Origin: Trichosporon coremiiforme
Lineage: Eukaryota > Basidiomycota > Tremellomycetes > Trichosporonales > Trichosporonaceae
Reading direction: 5' to 3'
Length of the DNA: 54,987 bases
NCBI GenBank assembly: GCA_039545355.1
Contig: BCJJ01000060.1
Span: 1-54,987 of the forward strand
The notes under the pieces: model-generated
Database searches by the model: none
The model's input: the letters and a program-made list of their open reading frames with translations, nothing else
What the model was told of the DNA's origin: nothing
In this document: in pieces, positions 33,012-42,495 of the stretch
Layout: the number at the start of each line of letters is the position of its first letter
Numbering within the stretch: position 1 is the first letter of the stretch
Position numbers and translations under genes: made by a program

Positions 33012-34083
33012 TCAACGCACAGTCTCTAGTCTGTAGCGCTTCCCTCCAACCAATCGGCGGTACTGCCGATGTGTGTAGAGCTGGAGTTTCTCGCCGAGAG
33101 AGGGGATGTCGTCCATAACGACGATCGACCGTCCGGTCTCTCTTGCGCCTACGAGACAAACGATCGGATACTCCCTACCTGGCATGAAGCCTTCCAGACC
33201 GACGACGCTTACTTTTTCGGGGCAAGGGGTTCTGAGGGCAACTAGCACCAACTCGCAGACAGCCCCAAGAAATGGGACATACTGTACAGCTGCCTGCCCA
33301 GCGTGCCCAGGTCCCAATATGGCATCCAGGCCATTCCTGAACGCTCCCCGGGGCCAGGAAATTGTGACTCTTGGCCAAGGCAATTGTTAAACAGAAAAGT
33401 GCAATCTTCAAGGGGCCGGTGTTGTAATTCCGCTCCAGACGCCCAGGCAGATGGTCGAAGGTGATGGGAGACCGGTGTAACGTCGGATTGTCAAAGCAAT
33501 CGATGCTCAGGAGCAAGGTCTTGGTAGAGAAAGAACACTGGTTTGGTGGGAAGGTGAAATGGCCGCCAGAGTAGTCGACAAACTTGACTACCTTTGTCTG
33601 GCTCAAATGCTTGGTGTGAAAGGCTGTTCTCCAACGAAGGCTGTCGTGGTTGTCGAATTGCTTTGCGCCCTTTGAAGTCCTTTCGGCCAGTATCCGATGG
33701 AACACCATGAGCCAGGTGGATGCAGGGCGTAAGGCTTGAGCGGGTTCGAAGTCGTCATAGTAGCTAAAGCAGTCTACTGTCTGGCAATCCTGCACAGTGC
33801 GAAGAGCGTCGACGTTCGCCGGGTGCGAAGCCCTCAGAACGGCAGAGGTCTGGGGTCCTTCAAGTTACGGCTTCGTACCATGACAGTTTCATCACAGGAA
33901 ACCGACTCGAAGACAGCGACGTGTTTGAACAGTGGGGTCGCAGCTGCACTCTCCATCCTTTGCAGACTGCCGAACAGACGATAAGACCTGTATACGAGAG
34001 GGATGAAAAAATGAGGTCGACGATGTGCGGATAGATCCGGTGGTCGAGTTTAAAGCTGGCAGTGCCGTTGTCGGCCGCAGGGA
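33012..34083 (-). pseudogene. F-box-like family paralog A, multiply frameshifted
   Basis: Similarity to the intact copy at 34493-35608 runs end to end but in shifting frames. The N-terminal part (LDHRIYPHIVDLIFSSLSY, then CKGWR) reads up to about 33940, shifts near 33930-33940 to continue as LFKHVAVFES, shifts again near 33845-33865, and a third time near 33350-33385. The tail GEKLQLYTHRQYRRLVGGKRYRL ends in TGA at 33012-33014. The middle holds SIDCFDNPT and the end VVGLEGF, both family landmarks. No convincing intron explains the shifts, and no in-frame ATG precedes the F-box-like region. I read it as a decayed copy. Confidence 0.75.
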
Positions 34084-34492
34084 AACCTTCAATCAGTGCG
34101 AGTCTAGAACTTTGGGCGATGTTCAGCCAGCTGAGTTTACGGGTTGGAGAAGAGTTGTTGACATCGAAAGGCGACTTGCGACTTGCTTCAAGGCAATGGG
34201 TTGCGGCACCAAAATATGCCGATCGGTTGCGCCTTCGCTACACACGCCCCTCACATGAGGAGTGCGTGTCAACACAGGTGCGCTATAGCAATCGAGAAAC
34301 GAGCCTGGGTAGCCTGTCCCGGCCCTTGGTCGAATTGACAATGAAGATCGCTACATGCTCACGATGACCGGGGACTAAAGTACGACTCGGAGGAGTGGAC
34401 TTGGCCGAGGTCAGCCTATCTATTTGCCGGGGAGACGTGCCTCGAGATCGGGTGATCGACTTACATGCATGCTACTGTACAACCTTCCTTCT
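34084..34492. other. Spacer between F-box-like copies A and B
   Basis: 409 bp; probably the old upstream region of copy A and the 3' flank of copy B. No gene seen. Confidence 0.5.
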
Positions 34493-35608
34493 TCAGTGCA
34501 CTGTCACAAGACGGTAGCGCTCCTCTCCAACAAGGTCGCGGTACTGAGCATGGGTATAGAACTTGAGTAACTCTCCGAGAGTTGGCACCTGTTCATTCCA
34601 AACGACGCCGAGACCCATCGAAAACGCAGCCTCGAAGCAGACGTCGCGTACATAGGCGACGTAGAACTCCGCTTCCACAAAGTCTTCCAGGCCGACGACA
34701 ATTATCGACTCAACGGCTTGCCTACGGAGCAGGGTCAGGACAACTTCCACAGCTGCACCGGAGGTGTGATTGGGGATACGCCAATCTCTGGGCGTGGCTC
34801 CCACCTTCAAGGGACCAACGAAGGGTGGGCGACCCGCATTCGTATATCTGAACGACTGGCGTGACTTTTGCTTGATGCAGTTGGTGAATACGAACGTGCA
34901 GCTCTTGGATTTCTCACAAATGCTTTCTAGCTCTAAGACACGGACAGGTGCGTCAAGCGCAGTGGGATCGGAATAGCATGCGATGCTTATAATTGCGGAG
35001 GAGGTTGCACGTGCAGGACGTCGGTGGGGTGAAAGGGCGTAGTTTCCTTCGGAGTAGTCGATAAAGTGGACAATGTCTGACCAGTTTACGTGGCGGCTGG
35101 AGAAGCTTTGGCTTTCACTGGGGTTTGGGTCGTGCCCAAAGTCTCCAATGCCATAGGAAGTGGCAGGGACGACCAGTCGGTGGAACACAGTCGGCCATCG
35201 GGAGGTAGGTCCAAGTATCTGAGAAAGCTCGAAGCCTTCGTAGCTCCAGTAGCTGTCGACTATTGAGGAGTGATAGACCTCGCGGAAGTCATGGACATTC
35301 GCAGGGTCGGATACGACCAGCACCGCTGACTTGTCTGGCCAACTCGGGTCTCGACTTCTGATGACTGTGGTTTCATCATCAAGGGTCGACTCAAAGACGG
35401 CTACATGCTTGAAAAGACGTGACCTGAGCCTGCCTCTCCACTCCTTGCAGGCGCTTGCACAAGCGACGAGACCCGGATAGGAGAGGGACGCCAGGATGAT
35501 GTCGATGATGTGAGGGAAGAAGCGATGGTCGATTGTGATGCGGGGCTCGTTGTTGCTTGTCGACTTGGTATCACTGACAGACTTGAAGTCTGTCCGCTTT
35601 TCCGCCAT
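34493..35608 (-). CDS. F-box-like protein of a tandem lineage-specific family (copy B, intact)
   Basis: An intronless 371-residue protein, the best reference member here. Residues 25-65 (TIDHRFFPHIIDIIL, SLSYPGLVACASACKEWRGRL) fit an F-box-type helix bundle. Family landmarks follow: RSRDPSWPDK near 90, VHFIDYSEGNY mid-protein, SIACYSDPT, VVGLEDF, and the terminal block FYTHAQYRDLVGEERYRLVTVH. F-box proteins recruit substrates to SCF ubiquitin ligases through Skp1; whether this one does is inference. The frame is open upstream to 35788, but I take the ATG at 35606-35608 because the family conservation starts shortly after it. It lies in a head-to-tail array with three damaged relatives. Confidence 0.82.
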   Translation of the reverse strand: MAEKRTDFKSVSDTKSTSNNEPRITIDHRFFPHIIDIILASLSYPGLVACASACKEWRGRLRSRLFKHVAVFESTLDDETTVIRSRDPSWPDKSAVLVVSDPANVHDFREVYHSSIVDSYWSYEGFELSQILGPTSRWPTVFHRLVVPATSYGIGDFGHDPNPSESQSFSSRHVNWSDIVHFIDYSEGNYALSPHRRPARATSSAIISIACYSDPTALDAPVRVLELESICEKSKSCTFVFTNCIKQKSRQSFRYTNAGRPPFVGPLKVGATPRDWRIPNHTSGAAVEVVLTLLRRQAVESIIVVGLEDFVEAEFYVAYVRDVCFEAAFSMGLGVVWNEQVPTLGELLKFYTHAQYRDLVGEERYRLVTVH

Positions 35609-35993
35609 AGTGAGTCGGAGTGATAGCGATGGAGAGCGGTGTTGAAGGAAGCGAAGATGGTCGTCGACGCGCGTCGACCGAATAGACGTGGCTCCCACGA
35701 TTGTCCACTGATCGGCGCGGGACCAAACACCTGATTTATTGCGCCCCCCGAGAGAGACATTTCTGACGAGAAGTGATGAGGATTGCACTTGCTCAGCCGC
35801 ATCCTGTTAGCTACCCTGAACCACGGCGTCGTAGCTGCTCATCTAGTATGCAAATGGGTTCCAGGAACCCAACGAATGCAGGGTCAGAATTCGCCGAGGT
35901 TAGAGTTTATCAATTAGCCGGTTGATATACTTCCGCGATGTAGGGGAAAACACTTCACATGCATAAAGATTCAGACACCTACAGCTTAGCATT
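35609..35993. other. Spacer between F-box-like copies B and C
   Basis: 385 bp with the promoter of copy B; no gene seen. The CT/AG composition is ordinary. Confidence 0.5.
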
Positions 35994-37094
35994 TCAGCGC
36001 ACGGTCAGAAGACGGTAGCGCTCCTCTCCAACCATCTTGCGATACTGGTCGTGGGTATAGAACTTGAGGTACTCTCCGAGACACGGCACATCGGCTGTCA
36101 TGTTAGGCCAACAGCTACGACCCTTCAACTCGCCGGCCCGCCAACAGATGCTGTGCAGGTAAGAGTGGAGGTTGTCAGCTGCGACGAAGTCGTCCATGCC
36201 GACGACTGCAATCCTCTCTATGTGACTGCCCCGATCCCCGATGAAAAGGAGCAGCTCGCAGGCAGCTCCAAGTGTCCGGTCTCGACACTGCACGACGCTG
36301 AGCTGGTCTCGCGCAGCAGTGAGGGATGCACTGTTCGCAGGCGCTTCTTGACCGGTACAGTTCTTGAAGATATTGGTGTAGTACTGAGCTTCAAACGAAG
36401 CACCGTAGAGGTCATCGAAGGCGTATGAATACGGCGAGGTGATGTACTCCACATAGCTGGCGGGATTGGTGTAGCAATCGATGCTCAGGGTGAGGACAGT
36501 CGGGCTGCGGGGACAGTCGGTTGCGAGGACGAAGCTCCCTTGCAAATAGTCGATGAAGTGCACCACGTCCGTCCAGCCGAGATTATAGCTCAGAAAGTCG
36601 GTTCTGCTTCGTGGGGTTGCATTGTGCTTGGTGTAGTGGGGAGACAGAAGCCGGTGAAATGCCGGGGGACGAAGAGGATCAACAGTAGTGGACCCCAGAG
36701 CTGCGTCGGGTTTGGACTCCTTGTAGTAGATGTCTACGATCTCGGCTTCAGTCACTTGAGGAAGATCTCCGGGTTCTGCGGAGAAAGTAGTGGCTAGCAC
36801 TATCGAATCGTGGGGTCATTCCATACCATGGCTTCGGACGATGGCCAACCTGCGGTTCTCGTCCTCGCAGATGGCAACATGATTGAGCAGAAGAGGTCGC
36901 ACTCTCTCCCTCCACTCTGTACAGGCCTTTGACCAGGAGATTAGGCCCCGGTACGACAGAGAAGAGAAGACGAGATCAATGATGTGAGGGAAGAACCGAT
37001 GATCGATGGTGATGCGGGGTGCAGAGCTGCTGCCGTTGTCATTGTTGGAGTTGATACCGATGGTCAGCTTGCTGGATGTCGTAGGATAGCCCAT
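35994..37094 (-). pseudogene. F-box-like family paralog C, single in-frame TGA
   Basis: One continuous reading frame of 367 codons from ATG 37092-37094 to TGA 35994-35996, interrupted only by a TGA at 36816-36818 (codon 93). Upstream reads TIDHRFFPHIIDLVF and CTEWRERV. Downstream reads VVHFIDYLQGSF, SIDCYTNPA, VVGMDDF and FYTHDQYRKMVGEERYRLLTVR, all well conserved. In the intact copy B and in copy D the interrupted position is Trp followed by Pro (SWPDK, DWPGS). Here it is TGA followed by CCC, so one TGG-to-TGA change suffices. A 27-nt intron (GTATGG...GATAG) could remove the stop, but it would be shorter than any other here and would delete the conserved Trp-Pro. It is either a recent pseudogene or a readthrough gene. 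Confidence 0.7.
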
Positions 37095-37816
37095 GATCAG
37101 AGCCGGGCCGCAAGGCCGAGGTCATCGATGGTCGAGAAACGGTCGGGTCTGCGTAACAGTCTACATTGACAGTCACCATGTGCGGCTCACCATTCGTGCC
37201 GCAGTCAAGTATGAATCGGCCCTCAACGAAGTCGATGAAGTAAACCGTTCCTTCCCACATTAGCACGTCGGAGGAGAAGAAGGTTGCATGTTCCAGAGCG
37301 TCCGACGGTCTGCAATCAAGAAGACACTGCGACGTTTTCTGCCAGGGGGAAGGCGAGTGCGCCACTTCTGAGCGCCTGTGAGGCGTGGAAAGGATGTCCA
37401 CTGTTCTGGTCCAGCGGTAGACATCGTGGAAAGCTTGCATGTTCTCGGAGTGCGTTGAGATCAGCCGTACTGATCCCGGCCAATCAAGGCTTCGACTCCG
37501 AACCAGGATCGGTCCCTCTTCAACGCACTGCTCGACGATGGAAACATGCTGGAAAAGTCGAGGAACCTTGATCACTATCTGTCTCCAGCTCTTGCAGACA
37601 GCCGAGCAGTGCACAAAACCCGGATAGCAAAGGAATGAGAGGATCAGGTCGATGATGTGAGGGAAGAATCGGTGGTCGATTGTGACTGTGGAGGAAGGCG
37701 AGGGTAGACGTCAAGGAGGAGCCGGACTCGTTGTACTCGAGAAAATGGGGTGACGTAGCAGGTAGCGTTGGCTCCTCGGTGCAGTCGAATGCATGGTCGA
37801 ACATGGTAGAGGTCAA
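37039..37816 (-). pseudogene. F-box-like family paralog D, C-terminally truncated
   Basis: The coding strand shows TVTIDHRFFPHIIDLIL, then CSAVCKSWR, LFQHVSIVE, RSRSLDWPG, VYFIDFVEGRF and VNVDCYADPT, then stops resembling the family. The last third (VVGxDDF and YTHxQYR blocks) is absent. Its frame runs on into the 5' end of copy C and ends at 37039-37041, overlapping copy C's start by 56 bp. An in-frame stop lies just before the F-box-like region, so the N-terminus is also disrupted or needs an unrecognised splice; an ATG in the adjacent frame at about 37814 may be the old start. The structure suggests deletion or unequal exchange between D and C. Confidence 0.68.
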
Positions 37817-38292
37817 GGTGCTGTGGAAGAAGAGGGTTCGACACCTACGTCAGGCGTCACAATGAATCTTGCATGCCCACTCCTCCGACGGTAGCAATCA
37901 CTGCGACCTGATGCGGCGATCGCGATCGGCCCCCAGTCCACGCGACAACCCTGAGCACAAGGACGCTTCCTACGCAGGACAACCTGCATGCTGCGGCCCT
38001 CAATGCATGCACGCATCCGTACAGTCAGTGCTGTGAGAACTGAAGAAGGCAAGGTCCAAACGAGTGTGAATCGACAACGTGTGCTGTTATACTACGGTCC
38101 TATCGCGTTGTGTACGCTCTCAAGCGGGGCGCAGTGTCGCACAGGCCGTGTGTTACCCTGGTACTTACACCTTTGTACAGTCACCCAGTGGCCAGCGGCA
38201 GCTCCCTTCCATCGATTCCCACTCTTATGCTCGACAACGCGGCTTTAACACTTCAACATCAACTACCCACGACGCAAGTGCAAACCCCCGCC
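37817..38292. other. Divergent spacer between copy D and the zinc-finger pair
   Basis: 476 bp. Probable promoter of the zinc-finger gene. No gene seen. Confidence 0.5.
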
Positions 38293-38868
38293 ATGCCTCC
38301 CAAGAAAGGTTCGTCCCCTTAGATACGGTCCGCCCTTCCTATCTGACGCTCAGAAACTCAGCCCAAGGAGCTTAGTCCCGAATTCCTCGCCGACGCCAAA
38401 TTCTCTGCCGCCGCCGCATCCTATGCTGCCTTGATGACTGCCCTCCTCTCCGACTCTGAACCCAGCTGCCCCTGCGGTATGCCCCATCCTCCCACCTCTG
38501 CCAATGGACGCATCGAGTCCGCCCTCGCGAAGAAGTGGGTCAGTCTCACCAAAGCTCTCAATGTCGGTCTCAGCTTCGTCCCTCCCGGCACCATCAAGGA
38601 CGCGGAAACTCTCAAGCCCACCGTGCACAAGATCTTCGGCCAAGCGCTCGAGGAGACCGACGTCAAGGTCTGCCCCTGGCGTGGCTGCGAGGCGAGCACC
38701 GCTGACCCTGCGGCATATAGCCAGCACTTGGCGGATGCGCACGGGAAGGTTACCAAGTGCGAAGTTGAGGACGATCTGGGCTTCTGTGGCCTTTCGCTCG
38801 TGGGGTACGACGTGCACGCTCACTTCGAGTTGAAGCACGGGCTCATTGCCACCAACGCGAAGAAGTAG
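38293..38868 (+). CDS. Small C2H2-like zinc-finger protein (copy 1, intact)
   Basis: Exons 38293-38308 and 38354-38868, intron 45 nt with a CTGAC branch site, 176 residues. Two Cys/His clusters: Cys112-x4-Cys117 with His130-x4-His135, and Cys141-x8-Cys150 with His162-x4-His167. Upstream is CPCG at 44-47 and a helical segment ALAKKWVSLTKAL. The arrangement fits two irregular C2H2 fingers, but I do not recognise a named family; DNA, RNA or protein binding are all possible. It has a tandem paralog 0.2 kb downstream in the same orientation with a 45-nt intron at the same place, so the pair arose by duplication. The start is defined by MPPKK spliced to ETQPKEL. Confidence 0.75.
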
Positions 38869-39101
38869 AAAAGCAGGGCATGCATCAGTAGGTCAGGAGA
38901 GTGCGATGCATGCGGTGTGTCGCTACGGTGGAGCATTGCAAGAGGCGCAGCCAGTGCGCATGGACGGGGTGACTCACCTGGATTAGCGCGGTCCACTGGC
39001 ATGCAGTCAATCGCCGACTGAGCGGCTGAGGTGACGTTTTCCCTCACCAGCCTTTGTCAACCTCGCCATCAACCACTGCCCTCTGCACTCCAACACCAGG
39101 C

Positions 39102-39806
39102 ATGGTGCCGCACCCTAACGGTAAGCAGATGTCAAAGACCTACCTTTGTCCAACCTGACCCACAGAGCCTCCGCGGAAGAAGCACAACCCCCGACACTCA
39201 TTTCATGACAACCCCCCGAAACTCGCTCCTTCCTACGGCGTTGACAGCAACGCACGCAACTCCCAGCCCTCTCACTCTCGGCAGCACCACGCAGATCAGC
39301 CCGCTGCCGGCCCCTCCCGCGCCGCCTCGGTGCATTCGCCGTACCCCAAGTCCGAGCCTATCAGCTCCTACCCTCCCCCTCCCCCTCCCGACCCTATCGG
39401 GCGCGACCAGTCGGCTCTGTCAAAGAAGTGACACAGTCTCAGCCGAGCCTTCAACCTCGGTCTCAAGCACGGTCTCAAGCACCTTCCCCGCCGAAACATC
39501 ATGGGTCCCGAGTCCCTGGTTCCGACCATCGACGTACTCTTCACCCTTGCTCTTGAGGAGACCGGCACCGTTATCTGCCCTTGGCGGGGGTGTGATGCCA
39601 GCACGACCAATGCAGCAGCGTTCAGCCAGCACCTCTACGACGTCCACAGCCGTGCAGTCAGGTGCGAGGTCGAGGACGAGCTCGGGCTCTGCGGCATCAT
39701 CATGACGGGCATCAACGTCCAGGCGCACTTTGAGCTGAAGCACGGCCTGATCTTCACCGACACCAACCAGAAGCGCTGGATGCCCGAGAGCATTGCAGCC
39801 GAGTAG
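39102..39806 (+). pseudogene. C2H2-like zinc-finger paralog (copy 2) with in-frame TGA
   Basis: Exons 39102-39120 and 39166-39806; the intron is again 45 nt, phase 1, as in copy 1. The frame has one internal TGA at 39429-39431 (codon 95 of 220). It falls in SALSKK-stop-HSLSRAFNLGL, aligned to SALAKKWVSLTKALNVGL in copy 1, so the stop replaces Trp67. Beyond it both finger clusters are intact (ICPWRGC, QHLYDVH, CEVEDELGLC, HFELKHG). The segment before the stop differs from copy 1: basic, then His/Ser/Pro-rich with a run of prolines. A product could start at ATG 39501 (101 residues), or the full protein could need readthrough. A 33-nt intron removing the stop is possible only with a poor GTCGGC donor. 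Confidence 0.65.
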
Positions 39807-39908
39807 GATGATACATGAGTTATGTACAATTTGTAACATGTTCTTCCTTCCTGATCTGTCAGCTACGTTTCAGGGTACGCGAGCTCACCTTATCTAGTGT
39901 CATGGGGC

Positions 39909-40070
39909 TTACACATCACGAGTAGTGTCCGGGTCGGAGCGAGGCGAGAGCGCAGCAATCAAGGCAGCCTTCTTGATCTTGCTGGGCTTGATTCCGCGCG
40001 CGAAGTGGACGCCGAGTAGTGTCGGGCCAAAGCTGAAGAAGGTCATGGCGGCGGCGACTTCGAGGATCAT
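39909..40070 (-). CDS. Possible small protein of 53 residues
   Basis: ATG at 40068-40070 opens 53 codons ending in TAA. Codon use resembles real genes here (mostly C or G at third positions). The sequence has a hydrophobic segment (AAAMTFFSFGPTLLGVHF) followed by a basic stretch (GIKPSKIKK), as in small mitochondrial membrane proteins. I do not recognise it. In-frame sequence continues upstream without an ATG to a TGA near 40155, so a spliced first exon is possible. The upstream 200 nt on the coding strand are pyrimidine rich and contain an ATG whose frame ends exactly over this start (ATGA overlap). Confidence 0.35.
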   Translation of the reverse strand: MILEVAAAMTFFSFGPTLLGVHFARGIKPSKIKKAALIAALSPRSDPDTTRDV

Positions 40071-41562
40071 GGCGAGCGCGCTTGGGAGTTTGAGAGTATA
40101 GTTGAAAGATCTGGCCAAGGTGGCTTGGTTGAGGTGTTTGGCTGAGGGCGCCGGGGATCACGAGAGCTCGCCGGTGGTGAAGGATGGTGAGGGCGGGACT
40201 GTTGTCCAGTGTGCAGCGTAGGCATGCAAGTTCGAGTTCAAGATGGTGAACGAGAGTCGCGAGTCAAAGAGTGACGGTGATGACAAAGGAAGATGGAGAC
40301 GAAAGCATGCAGCGACGCGTTGATGACAACAGTGAGCGGCGAAACGATCGAGCGGCGAGAGGACCATGCGTTCCGGTGCTGCGTTCGGGCGGTGGCGCCG
40401 GTGGCGTTAACGCCCCGCATCGCCGCAGCGACCGGCGGCGCGATCGGCGATTGGGGGCCATTTGCTTTCGGTTCCTGCGGGGTCTCGGCCGGGACCGAGA
40501 TGCTATTTACGGTTGTTGCCACCCGTGCCGTGCTTGCTTATACACTCTGTTGGTGAACGTCCCTGTCACGGAAATGCTCGAACGCAGAGTCACTTATTCA
40601 TCGACATGGAATCGTGACTAACGCTTTGTGATCGCCGGAACCCATCGATGTGGAGCCCCGCGTTCCTGACTGGGCGGACTGGATGGGTGACAGCCGACCG
40701 TGGAGGACAATGGGTACACACCCCTTCGTCAGCTTCAGCCCGAGATCACAGCAATGAGGGATCATGGAAGGATACTCAGTAGTTCGCTTTCCCTACCAAC
40801 AACAGCGAAGCCCGTCAGCGTCCATGATGGCGCAGGAGTCTTCGACTCCCAGTCCGCGCCGCATGGTAAGTAAGGGCCCAAGATGTGGTGGCGGATCGAT
40901 CCCTGCGGCTTGCACAGGGTTCTCGGTGTGGTTCTCAGTGAGATGTGCGGAGCTCGAAGGTCAGTCATAGCACAGCTCGCACAGGCGAGTCGATACAGAG
41001 GGGTAAGGTCCAGGGGCGTCAGACGACGCTCGCCGTGGTAGGGTATCCGGTTCGGTGCACACGCGGGGAACGAGGGAGCAAACCCATGAGTCGTGGAGTA
41101 CGTTCGTCGCCTCGACTGTAGTCACGGGGGGCGCTGCTTCACGGCGCAATTTGCGCAGACAGCGCCCTCACTCGCCCCCATCGGTACCCATCCCATGACT
41201 GTGGTAGACTTCGCTTAGCTGATATGCCTGTGCTGAGCAATGGTGGGGGAGCGTTTGGGCGTTTCTCAATGTCAGCGTTGACTCCATCATTTTATTTCAC
41301 TGAGTCACACTTCTTTGGCCCCTTCCAACCCTGCATGTCACCAGTCAATCACCCCGTGAGTTCAGTAAATCTTCTTGCACTGACGGATGACCTTGTTGCC
41401 GTCGCATGTCCTTCGCTTGTCGTCTGGAAGCCTCTCCGACCGACGCACGGCCGAGCCTGACGTCACGCCGATCCCCCCGTCCTCGGCTGCGGCAAACGAT
41501 ATCGAAACTTCCGACTTCATTCAGATCGTACAAAGCGCCTACTCCATGCTCACGACTCCCTC
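40071..41562. other. Intergenic, no gene recognised
   Basis: About 1.5 kb between the small ORF and the mitochondrial-type gene. A TATA-like element (minus strand) lies near 40545, and a TGACGTCA palindrome is at 41458-41465. No convincing coding frame. Confidence 0.5.
41458..41465. promoter_or_regulatory. CRE-like palindrome TGACGTCA
   Basis: A perfect ATF/CREB-type octamer just beyond the 3' end of the mitochondrial-type gene. Two more occur at 45062 and 45204. The function here is uncertain because it is not obviously upstream of a gene. Confidence 0.3.
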
Positions 41563-41572
41563 CTACTCGACG

Positions 41573-42075
41573 TCAGCTAGCCGCGGTCGAGGATGGACAC
41601 ACCTTGGTCGCCTTGTGTTCGGCGTCGACGTCCTTCTGCTGGCGCTGCTGCTGCTTCGCCTTGTCCTTGGAGGCCTCCTGCTCGTTCCACTTGGCGTCCT
41701 TCTTGCCCCGGTTCTGGAGGAAGTAGAAGACGCCCAGAGCGCCGAGCGCGACGGTGCCGACAATTATGCCTGGTTGTCAGTTGCGTTGCGCACGTGTGTT
41801 GCCACTGGAGCTGGCGGATGGAGTTGACGAGGTAGGGAGATGGGATCCAGTGGGCGGGAAGAGTAGTTGCGAACGGGAACGTACCGGTGTTCTTGCGCTC
41901 CTCGTTGATCGCCTTGCTCCTAGGCGAGGACTGCTGAGAGGACTGGGACGACTGGCCGCCGGACTGGGTCGAGTTGAGGCGGCGCTGCACGACCTGGCGT
42001 CAGCTTCACGGCCACAGGGGAACTCACGGTGCGGGCGACAGGGCGAGAGCGGGTGATGGCTGTACGGGCGAGCAT
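41573..42075 (-). CDS. Small mitochondrial-type single-pass membrane protein
   Basis: Exons 42028-42075, 41885-41993 and 41573-41769, with introns of 34 and 115 nt, about 117 residues. The N-terminus (MLARTAITRSRPVARTVVQRRLNS) is Arg/Ser-rich and lacks acidic residues, a typical presequence. A Gln/Ser linker precedes one hydrophobic segment (IIVGTVALGALGVFYFL) encoded at the start of exon 3, followed by a charged Lys/Gln-rich helix. This layout fits an inner-membrane protein with a soluble C-terminal coil; I do not recognise the family. The 3' end has an alternative: a 37-nt intron (41566-41602, GTGTGT donor, CTGAC branch) would replace the last residues with an immediate TAG at 41563-41565. 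Confidence 0.7.
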
Positions 42076-42495
42076 GATGTTGATGAATTGTTGAGTTAGA
42101 CAAAAACAACGAGAGTTGAAGCGTGATAAGTGCGGATGGGATTCGGGGGTGGTGGTTCGAGTGTGATCTATGGGAATGCGTCGTGTGCCGAGATTGGACG
42201 GAGGGACACTAACGATGACGCAACAAGCAACTGGGCGGGAGATCTCAATATCTCAAATCTCGTGGTCCGCATGTGGAAACAATCTCGGTGTTAAACCCGT
42301 CTGGTGGAGGCCGATTGGCTGACTCCATCCCGTCACCGAGGAACAGCGGATGCTAGTAGACAAGCAACAACGGCGACGGCATGCATAGTCTCGAACAGAA
42401 GCTGCCAGTGCTGACATCAAGAGCCGCTCAACGATCGATCCCTTCAAACGCCATGTCATGAACGTCTTGCAATGATGAAACAGGTGCATCCGAAA
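42076..42495. other. Spacer with promoter of the mitochondrial-type gene
   Basis: 420 bp; no gene seen. Confidence 0.55.

Noticed and set aside
33350..33390. 25-nt intron to rescue the third frameshift of copy A
   Set aside because: The donor GTTTAA is poor and the length is below the local minimum; two other frameshifts remain in the same gene.
36803..36829. 27-nt intron removing the stop in F-box-like copy C
   Set aside because: GTATGG...GATAG is possible but shorter than every other intron here and would delete the conserved Trp-Pro; a single TGG-to-TGA change is simpler.
36816..39431. UGA reassigned to Trp, or selenocysteine, to explain the in-frame TGAs
   Set aside because: TGA serves as the normal terminator of several genes here (for example at 34493-34495 and 35994-35996), so reassignment does not hold. 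The aligned residue is Trp, not Cys, and selenoproteins are not expected in these fungi.
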